A DNA stretch of 6,091 nucleotides from Acidilobaceae archaeon (lineage in GTDB: Archaea; Thermoproteota; Thermoprotei_A; Sulfolobales; Acidilobaceae), in the NCBI GenBank assembly GCA_027034115.1, contig JALVJB010000022.1:1-6091 (forward strand), given 5' to 3'. The position numbers and the translations under genes were made by a program. Position 1 is the stretch's first letter; each line of letters starts with the position of its first letter. Positions 1 to 4,432 of this stretch are shown here, piece after piece. The notes below the pieces were generated by a model, which worked only from the letters and a program-made list of their open reading frames with translations, did no database searches and had not been told where the DNA came from.

Positions 1-37
1 GTGAGGAGGTAGGTGGGATAAAGGGGTATTTGAGAAC

Positions 38-226
38 TTAGGCTAGCTTCTTCTTCATCTTACGGATCCATGCTAGCCTGTCCGGCCTCCTCCTAAGCTT
101 CATGAAGTTCTTGTAGCACTTGCTGCTGCAGAACCAGAGGACTTCCCCCCTCCTGGTCACGAACATTATACCGGTTCCCGGCTCTATGGGGCGGCCGCAG
201 TAGTCGCAGGTTCTTAGCTTCGGCAT
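38..226 (-). CDS. rpl24e: 50S ribosomal protein L24e (eL24)
   Basis: This is a zinc-finger protein of the large ribosomal subunit found in archaea and eukaryotes. The 62-residue product has the family pattern from its first residues: C7-x2-C10 followed by GRPIEPGTGIMFV, then a second cysteine pair C33-x3-C37 completing the zinc site, and a very basic tail ending in KMKKKLA. Length and motif order match archaeal eL24. A GTG at 236-238 would add four residues, but I place the start at the ATG at 224-226. The AGGTG containing that GTG is well placed as a Shine-Dalgarno site (GGTG, 9 nt, ATG), and family members usually begin MP-x-x-R-x-C. The gene diverges from rps28e. In many archaea the two lie on the same strand beside rpl7ae and ndk, so this arrangement is less usual. 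No start codon of a following gene is visible in 1-37. Confidence 0.95.
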   Translation of the reverse strand: MPKLRTCDYCGRPIEPGTGIMFVTRRGEVLWFCSSKCYKNFMKLRRRPDRLAWIRKMKKKLA

Positions 227-260
227 CCCGCTATGCACCTAGCCTAGGGGGCGAGTAGTT

Positions 261-280
261 GAGATTTAATACCTTTAACC
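261..280. promoter_or_regulatory. AT-rich divergent promoter region between rpl24e and rps28e
   Basis: The 85-bp gap between the two ribosomal protein genes holds one AT-rich patch. On the plus strand it reads TTTAATA (265-271) and CTTTAA (273-278). On the minus strand the same patch reads TATTAAAT. With the usual archaeal spacing of about 25 bp from TATA box to transcription start, transcripts would begin near 293-302 for rps28e and near 242 for rpl24e, giving short leaders of about 10-20 nt in both directions. The boxes are weak matches and their use is inferred. Confidence 0.45.
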
Positions 281-311
281 CTGTCTCCTCGTGGATAAAT
301 GGGGGAACGAT

Positions 312-551
312 ATGTCTGAGGAGAAGTCAAGCATTATCGAAGAGATAGGCTACCCCGCCGAAGTAATCCAGATAATAGGTAGGACCGGGATAGCAGGCGA
401 GGTCACGCAAGTACGTGTTAGGATTCTGGAGGGCCGCGACAAGGGTAGGATTATAACAAGAAACGTGATGGGTGCTGTGAGGCTCGGCGACATACTCATA
501 CTCCGGGAGACTGAGAGGGAGGCTAGGAGGCTGAGCCGGCGGAGGAGGTAG
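312..551 (+). CDS. rps28e: 30S ribosomal protein S28e (eS28)
   Basis: This small-subunit ribosomal protein is shared by archaea and eukaryotes; it has an OB-like fold and contacts rRNA near the mRNA exit. The 79-residue product shows the conserved core [17 protein letters not shown], then [18 protein letters not shown] and the family ending ETEREARRL, followed by an arginine-rich tail. A GTG at 291 in the same frame would add seven residues (MDKWGND) with no ribosome-binding site. The ATG at 312 follows GGGGG (301-305) by 6 nt and gives the usual N-terminus, so I use it. The stop codon lies 9 nt from the end of the oppositely oriented metallo-hydrolase gene. Confidence 0.95.
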   Translation: MSEEKSSIIEEIGYPAEVIQIIGRTGIAGEVTQVRVRILEGRDKGRIITRNVMGAVRLGDILILRETEREARRLSRRRR

Positions 552-560
552 TCTCCGCGC

Positions 561-1463
561 CTATCTCCTCACTATCACCCAGGGCTCCCGGGAACTGTCT
601 ATCTCGATCACTCCCGCCTCCTCCAGTGCTCTCAAATAGCCTATCAGGGTTCTAGCGGGCACGTAAGCTTGGGGTGTCGGGGATAGCCTGTAAACCTTAT
701 AGAGTAAATCATTAAAAGATAATTCTTCTTGGAGGCTAGCCGCTACGAGTATTAATCGTTTGTTCTTTCTTCTTATAATATTATTGAAGTAGATAGTTGC
801 GTTGGCCCGGTCTTGGAGAGGCCCATGACCCGGCCCCAAGTACTCCCATTTTCCGCCTAGGATTCGTAGCACGGTGCTAAGATAGGCTTGGTAGTCTATT
901 GTAGTAGGCGATTCTCCTATGGTAGCGTTGTCTCCTACAAAGATGTAGTCTCCTATACGTATACAAGAGTGGTCCAGGGTATGGCCCGGGCATGGTTGGA
1001 ATTCTATTGGGAGACCGCTTGGTAGGGGGCACTCTTGGAACTCGTAGACTTCATTTGCATTCATAGCATTTATTATGCTTGAATATATATGTTTTATTTT
1101 TTCGAAAAACTCTTTCATAATAGATTCGTTTATGCTGGATTCGTAGGGATTAACACCCATAGCCTGGAGGGGGGTAAGCACTCTCTCCATGACATTGTCG
1201 ATGGAGGAGAGAGTGCTTATTGTCTGCTGTGAAGCGCAGACGACTCTGTTCCGGAGCCCTGTTATTCCAGCAGTGTGATCCCAGTGCCAGTGTGTTAGTA
1301 GTATATAGTCTGCTTCGACGTCTTTTAAGGGTTCGGCACCGCTATCTATTAGGAATTTAATATTATAGATTGACACGATATAGTAGTTTGCCGGGGTTGT
1401 CAAGGGGAACCTCCACGATTCCCTTCGAGTCACTGCGGTTACTGGCTCGCGAGGGTCCCCCAA
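561..1463 (-). CDS. MBL-fold metallo-hydrolase with C-terminal winged-helix domain
   Basis: This is a probable di-metal hydrolase of the metallo-beta-lactamase superfamily, resembling the LACTB2-like group that ends in a winged-helix domain; the substrate is unknown. All metal-site motifs are present in 300 residues: THWHWDH (H58, H60, D62, H63), PGHTLDH (H161), VGD (D178) and GPGHGP (H213). Residues 80-140 are mostly helical and insert between the first motif and the rest of the fold. Residues 222-300 look like the winged helix (ARTLIGYLRALEEAGVIEI). The start is uncertain. TTG at 1461-1463 follows GGTGG by 7 nt and retains WRFPLTTPANYYIV, which resembles the first strand of the fold. An alternative TTG at 1401-1403 follows GGAGGT by 5 nt (280 residues), and GTG at 1431-1433 has no such site. 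Parts of the gene, such as 1077-1135, are much more AT-rich than its neighbours, and 1175-1219 is a strong inverted repeat. Confidence 0.85.
   Translation of the reverse strand: MGDPREPVTAVTRRESWRFPLTTPANYYIVSIYNIKFLIDSGAEPLKDVEADYILLTHWHWDHTAGITGLRNRVVCASQQTISTLSSIDNVMERVLTPLQAMGVNPYESSINESIMKEFFEKIKHIYSSIINAMNANEVYEFQECPLPSGLPIEFQPCPGHTLDHSCIRIGDYIFVGDNATIGESPTTIDYQAYLSTVLRILGGKWEYLGPGHGPLQDRANATIYFNNIIRRKNKRLILVAASLQEELSFNDLLYKVYRLSPTPQAYVPARTLIGYLRALEEAGVIEIDSSREPWVIVRR
1175..1219. repeat. long imperfect inverted repeat inside the MBL hydrolase gene
   Basis: The left arm, 1175-1190 (TAAGCACTCTCTCCAT), is the exact reverse complement of the right arm at 1201-1219 apart from three extra bases (GAG, 1207-1209). 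The intervening bases add a GAC/GTC pairing (1191-1193 with 1197-1199), leaving a 3-nt loop and a single-base bulge at 1200. Together this makes about 19 base pairs. It encodes roughly residues 82-97 of the hydrolase, in the helical insert after the first metal motif. The pairing is read directly; any function is unknown. Confidence 0.85.
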
Positions 1464-1516
1464 CGCTATTCCACCGGGCCTCCACGTGTGGTATTAATTG
1501 CGGGTCTGAGAGGAAT

Positions 1517-1524
1517 CTTATATG
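1517..1524 (+). promoter_or_regulatory. TATA-like box facing the acyl-CoA dehydrogenase gene
   Basis: CTTATATG closely resembles the crenarchaeal TATA box. With about 25 bp spacing, transcription would start near 1545, leaving a leader of about 80 nt before the dehydrogenase ATG. A weaker candidate closer to the gene, CTTTAA (1564-1569), would give a leader of about 30 nt. I cannot tell from sequence which one is used. Confidence 0.35.
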
Positions 1525-1540
1525 AAGGTTACCGATAGTA

Positions 1541-1548
1541 TGTATAAG
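1541..1548 (-). promoter_or_regulatory. TATA-like box for the MBL hydrolase gene
   Basis: Read on the minus strand this is CTTATACA, a good TATA-like match. The predicted transcription start falls near 1519, about 55 nt before the TTG at 1463 or about 115 nt before the alternative TTG at 1403. It faces the plus-strand box at 1517-1524, so each predicted start site falls in the opposing box. Confidence 0.35.
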
Positions 1549-1623
1549 GCTGTCTTCCTCAACTTTAACCTCCCGGGCAACTCCTAAAAAGCGAGCGTTC
1601 AAAGTGGGAAAGGGGTGTTCTAG

Positions 1624-2853
1624 ATGGACTTTAGCTTCACAGAAGACCAGAAATTGTTCCGGGAAGCGGTAAAGGAGTTTCTAGAGAAGGAGCTAGCGCC
1701 GAAGTGGGATAAAATTGACGAGGAGCACTGGATACCCACCGAGACTATACACAAGATGGGCGAGCAGGGCTTCTTCGCGATTCCGGTGCCAGAAGAGTAC
1801 GGTGGGCAGGGAGGCGACTTTACCTCTGCTGCAATCGTTGTAGAGGAGGTAGCTTATCATGACCCTTCAGTCGCCGTAGCAGTGTTCACACTGCTAAACA
1901 ATGCATGGCCCTTCATACTCTACAGGTATGGTAGTGAGGACCTGAAACAGGAAATCTTGCCATTGGTCGGTAAAGGCCGGGGCTTCTTCGGGATAGCTTC
2001 GACCGAGCCCCACGGTGGGAGCGATGTTGCTGGAACTCGGACTAAGGCTGTGAAGGAAGGCGACTACTACGTGATAAACGGCGAGAAGATCTTTATCAGC
2101 GGAGTACGCGAGTCTATGAAACAGCTAGACCTTGGCTCCTGGTTCCTCATAGCCAGAACCGGTCCAGAGGAAGCTCGCCACAAGGCTATATCCGCTATTG
2201 CGTTTATAGGGAATAAGAATGGGAAAGTGCCTGAAGGGTTCGAGTACTCGATCCTGAACACTATTGGGAGGCATGGCATCTCTACGGGCATGCTTACCTT
2301 CAAGGACGTCAAGGTCCCAACACGCTACCTGATAGGAGAGGAGAATAGGGGCTTCTATTATGCGATGGAGGGTTTCACGCTCGCAAGGATCCTTGTAGCG
2401 GCGGCTAACATAGGGGCTGCGAGGTGGGCCCTGGAGAGGATGGTGGAGTGGGCGAGGACTAGGGAGCTATTCGGGGGAAGACCTATATCGTCGTTCCAGG
2501 GGGTAAGCTTCCCCATTGCTGAGGTAGCCATGGAGCTAGAGGCTGCTAGACTACTGGTCTATGAGGCTGCTTGGATGGCGGATAGGATCTATATTAAGAA
2601 GGAGCCCGGCCTCAAGCCCAAGGACCTTAACTTCTATTCTGCCTCGGCGAAGCTTAAAGCGGTTGAGACAGGCTTCAAAGCTTTCAAGACCTTGATGCTG
2701 ACCTACGCTGCTAACAGCTATGTGAAGGAGACCAATGTGGCTAGGGGCTTCCTAGGCCAGCTCAGCTATGTGGTAGGGGCTGAGGGTGCCCAGAACATAA
2801 TGAGGTACATCATTGCGAGGGAGGTTATAGGTAAGGAGTACGTTAAGGGCTAG
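1624..2853 (+). CDS. acyl-CoA dehydrogenase
   Basis: This flavoenzyme family forms an alpha,beta double bond in acyl-CoA thioesters using FAD and passes electrons to an electron-transfer flavoprotein or similar acceptor in the cytoplasm. The 409-residue product is full length: an N-terminal helical domain (about 1-118), a beta-barrel with FGIASTEPHGGSD (122-134) and YYVINGEKIFISG (148-160), the segment IGRHGISTGMLTFKDVKVP (214-232), and a C-terminal helical domain with RTRELFGGRPISSFQGV (278-294). E387 in AEGAQNIMR aligns with the catalytic base of the usual EGT-x-x-I motif; Ala replaces the Thr. The YRDAK-like stretch normally before it is not recognisable. The start ATG follows GGGGTG (1612-1617) by 6 nt. 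No ETF, thiolase or CoA-ligase gene is adjacent, so chain length and pathway remain open. The stop overlaps the opposing gene at a shared CTAG. Confidence 0.93.
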   Translation: MDFSFTEDQKLFREAVKEFLEKELAPKWDKIDEEHWIPTETIHKMGEQGFFAIPVPEEYGGQGGDFTSAAIVVEEVAYHDPSVAVAVFTLLNNAWPFILYRYGSEDLKQEILPLVGKGRGFFGIASTEPHGGSDVAGTRTKAVKEGDYYVINGEKIFISGVRESMKQLDLGSWFLIARTGPEEARHKAISAIAFIGNKNGKVPEGFEYSILNTIGRHGISTGMLTFKDVKVPTRYLIGEENRGFYYAMEGFTLARILVAAANIGAARWALERMVEWARTRELFGGRPISSFQGVSFPIAEVAMELEAARLLVYEAAWMADRIYIKKEPGLKPKDLNFYSASAKLKAVETGFKAFKTLMLTYAANSYVKETNVARGFLGQLSYVVGAEGAQNIMRYIIAREVIGKEYVKG

Positions 2854-3209
2854 CAGTTACGGGAGACCTCTTCTATTATCCTCCTGCACCTCTCTACTTT
2901 TTCTCTGGAAACCTCAGAGCCGTGGCTACTCGCTTGTAGGAGGGCTTTAGCCGCCAAACAGGGTAGATCCTCTTTTTTAACCCTCAAATTAACGTGGTCC
3001 AGGTACTCGTCGGGGACTCTCCTCTCCACTGTTCTAGCGAAGGGTAGATCGTCGTCGATTACAACTTGCTTAAGAATTAAACCAGAACTAGTAATTATTA
3101 ATGATAAATTATTAGTTACAGGTATGTCTAATTCGTAATCACCCCTAGGAGGCGCCAGGCACTTGGCCAATTCTAGCCCTTCTAGCCCCTCACATTCGCA
3201 GTTAGCCAT
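2850..3209 (-). CDS. uncharacterised six-cysteine protein, translationally coupled to NfeD
   Basis: I do not recognise a family. The 119-residue product has no signal peptide or membrane segment. It contains six cysteines (C4, C6, C17, C84, C108, C119), with the first three clustered in the acidic N-terminus. The middle (about 25-75) looks like beta-strands (LSLIITSSGLILKQVVID), and the C-terminal 35 residues look helical. Coding support comes from context. The ATG at 3207-3209 follows GGGAG by 7 nt and overlaps the end of the NfeD-like gene in ATGGCTAA, a classic coupled arrangement. Disulfides or a metal site are possible, since intracellular disulfides are common in some hyperthermophilic crenarchaea, but neither is shown. 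Its stop codon overlaps the dehydrogenase stop by 4 nt. Confidence 0.72.
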   Translation of the reverse strand: MANCECEGLEGLELAKCLAPPRGDYELDIPVTNNLSLIITSSGLILKQVVIDDDLPFARTVERRVPDEYLDHVNLRVKKEDLPCLAAKALLQASSHGSEVSREKVERCRRIIEEVSRNC

Positions 3210-3606
3210 TCTCCCGCTCCCTCTCTACTACTAGGATTAGGCCAATATGATTGACTACTCTTACCCTTTCTCCAGTGTTTATTCGTTCTCCGCTCTTTGT
3301 GATTGCTTTCCAAAGCTCGCCTTCAACCTCGATTAATCCCTCCGGGTTTAGGGGCTCGATTACGACGCCTTGCTTTCCTACGATTGATTCTGGCCCTACT
3401 ACGGCATTACTTGTTTGGACTTTGTATAGTTTGTATGTGATGTAGCCTGCTATTCCAGTATAAAGTAATAGTGCGATTGCTGCTTCAAGGGGGCTAATCA
3501 ATTTCTTGATATATAATAAATATATTATTATAATAATTATTATTGTGAAGAATAATATCTCATCGATTAGAGCGATAGCTGCTTCCAGACGGCTCTTCGC
3601 AGCCAT
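3202..3606 (-). CDS. short NfeD-like membrane protein with OB-fold domain
   Basis: This resembles the short class of NfeD proteins: two transmembrane helices followed by a soluble OB-fold domain. Family members are linked to membrane-protein quality control and usually work with stomatin/slipin-type proteins. In 134 residues, helix 1 spans about 13-33 and includes seven consecutive isoleucines (22-28). A short KK-containing turn leads to helix 2 (about 38-60). The OB-fold follows at 76-130, with the family pattern GKQGVVIEPLNPEGLIEVEGELWKA, then GERINTGERVRVV and GLILVVE. The heptapeptide LEAAIAL occurs twice, just before each helix (7-13 and 40-46). No stomatin or serine-protease gene is adjacent; the partner in the transcript is the small cysteine-rich gene that overlaps its end. 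The ATG at 3604-3606 has only a weak ribosome-binding site (AGG). Confidence 0.85.
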   Translation of the reverse strand: MAAKSRLEAAIALIDEILFFTIIIIIIIYLLYIKKLISPLEAAIALLLYTGIAGYITYKLYKVQTSNAVVGPESIVGKQGVVIEPLNPEGLIEVEGELWKAITKSGERINTGERVRVVNHIGLILVVERERENG

Positions 3607-3616
3607 ATCCTAGTAC

Positions 3617-3630
3617 CTACTTTAACGTAG
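3617..3630. promoter_or_regulatory. candidate promoter element between nfeD-like and JAMM genes
   Basis: The 81-bp gap between the divergent genes contains CTACTTTAACGTAG, whose core CTTTAAC is a modest TATA-like match on the plus strand. Transcription would start near 3650, giving a leader of about 38 nt for the JAMM gene. On the minus strand the same core lies too close to the NfeD ATG for a normal start. The T-rich stretch read from 3652 backwards is a weak alternative there. CTAC and GTAG flank the core as short inverted repeats. Confidence 0.3.
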
Positions 3631-3673
3631 TGTCCTTTCAAGAGTGAAAAACCTCGTCTGAGGGCTTCCATCC

Positions 3674-3686
3674 GGGGAGGGTCCCC
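3674..3686 (+). promoter_or_regulatory. hairpin covering the JAMM gene ribosome-binding site
   Basis: GGGGA (3674-3678) is the exact reverse complement of TCCCC (3682-3686), with a GGG loop between them. The GGAGGG Shine-Dalgarno site for the ATG at 3688 is therefore split between stem and loop. In mRNA the stem could limit ribosome access; five GC-rich pairs with a 3-nt loop may be only marginal at hyperthermophilic temperature. The pairing is visible; a regulatory effect is inferred. Confidence 0.4.
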
Positions 3687-3687
3687 C

Positions 3688-4419
3688 ATGGCTAAGGGAC
3701 AGTTTGTAAAGACTACGGAGGGCTCTAGGCGGTTAGCATTACTCGGGCTTATACTGGGGGTTATTGAGGAAGTCTCCGAGAATGTGGGGGTCCCTCCAGA
3801 GGACGTGGTTCTACAGGAGAGCGCCCTCGAGTTTTATGACGTGTCGGAGTATATCCTTTATTACAGTATTCAAGGAGTAGGCCCTGTAGGTCTTCCAAGG
3901 GTGGAGAAAGAAGTAGAAGTAGCTGGCAGGAGTACGAGGTTAGTAGTGGAGCCGAGGGAGCACCTTGAGGGTATACCCGCAATGGCTCTCTACGAGAGGG
4001 TCCCTCACGTGGTTCTATACAATGATTCCTCGATGTGGAAGCGTCTGGCTCTTGATACTACGAGGACGGGAGTAGAGTATATGGGGATTTACTTGGATAA
4101 TGGTGAAGTACTCGTTGTCGAGGGGGAGAGGTTTCGGGTTAGGCTCCCCTTCGTGAGGTCTCTCGCTAGCATTCATACCCACCCGGACCCGTACTGTGAG
4201 CTGTCGGTGAAGGATATCGAGTCCGGCCTAGACCTCCTCGTGGAAGGGGGCTTATTCGAGGCAGCTGTAACCCTGTCCTGTGCTAGCGTTATGCACCGGG
4301 TTGGTTTTGTCTCGGAGGATGACTATGTTAGCGTTAGGGAGTTTGTCCTGAGTAGGGGGAGGAAGCTGGATAAGCTACTTAGACTGTCTTCTATTCGCTT
4401 TTCGAAGACAGCTTACTGA
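3688..4419 (+). CDS. JAMM/MPN+-type putative metallopeptidase with N-terminal extension
   Basis: The C-terminal half has a JAMM zinc-site pattern. E130 lies in VEYMGIYLDNG, in the position of the E-x-x-G segment of JAB/MPN+ proteins. IHTHPDPYCELSVKD gives H163, H165, P166, S173 and D176 with the canonical H-x-H-P-x6-S-x2-D spacing. JAMM enzymes remove ubiquitin-like modifiers or cleave near them; in archaea they act on SAMP/Urm1-like conjugates, but the substrate here is unknown. E130 to H163 is 33 residues, somewhat shorter than in Archaeoglobus JAMM as I recall it. The domain spans about 105-215. Residues 1-104 (helical start, then strands) match nothing I recognise, and 216-243 form a basic helical tail. 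Single-domain archaeal JAMM proteins are about 120-140 residues, so 243 is long. The ATG follows GGAGGG by 6 nt. The HD-domain gene starts 13 nt after the stop, so the two are probably co-transcribed. Confidence 0.75.
   Translation: MAKGQFVKTTEGSRRLALLGLILGVIEEVSENVGVPPEDVVLQESALEFYDVSEYILYYSIQGVGPVGLPRVEKEVEVAGRSTRLVVEPREHLEGIPAMALYERVPHVVLYNDSSMWKRLALDTTRTGVEYMGIYLDNGEVLVVEGERFRVRLPFVRSLASIHTHPDPYCELSVKDIESGLDLLVEGGLFEAAVTLSCASVMHRVGFVSEDDYVSVREFVLSRGRKLDKLLRLSSIRFSKTAY
4384..4411 (+). repeat. inverted repeat at the JAMM-HD gene junction
   Basis: CTGTCTTC (4384-4391) and GAAGACAG (4404-4411) are perfect 8-bp reverse complements separated by a 12-nt loop. The structure ends 5 nt before the JAMM stop codon and 6 nt before the GAGGTG that serves the HD gene. 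No T-run follows, so it is not an obvious terminator. It could affect mRNA processing or HD translation, which is inference. Confidence 0.5.
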
Positions 4420-4432
4420 GGTGGGAGCTGGG

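Noticed and set aside
1..37. Possible end or start of another gene at the left edge
   Set aside because: One plus-strand frame is open for 12 codons to a stop at 39-41, but it overlaps the eL24 end and is too short to identify. No minus-strand start codon is present.
227..238. GTG start extending eL24 by four residues
   Set aside because: This GTG is part of the AGGTG that serves the ATG at 226. The extended N-terminus is atypical for the family. The same reasoning rejects the GTG at 4421 for the HD gene and, by family N-terminus, the GTG at 291 for eS28.
1363..1602. A 79-codon minus-strand frame upstream of and overlapping the metallo-hydrolase start
   Set aside because: It begins with TTG, contains the likely promoter boxes, overlaps the better-supported gene by about 100 nt and shows no recognisable domain. 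I keep it only as a start/frameshift question.
2067..2312. Minus-strand open frame inside the acyl-CoA dehydrogenase gene
   Set aside because: It is fully antisense to a clearly conserved gene, with no ribosome-binding site or recognisable motif; it is a shadow frame.
3086..3117. AT-rich near-palindrome AACTAGTAATT / AATTATTAGTT in the six-cysteine gene
   Set aside because: One mismatch in 11 pairs within a very AT-rich stretch is not far from chance, and it coincides with a beta-strand coding segment.
3251..3445. Plus-strand open frame opposite the NfeD OB-fold domain
   Set aside because: The OB-fold pattern on the minus strand explains the sequence; the antisense product has low-complexity Ser/Thr/Pro content and no motif.
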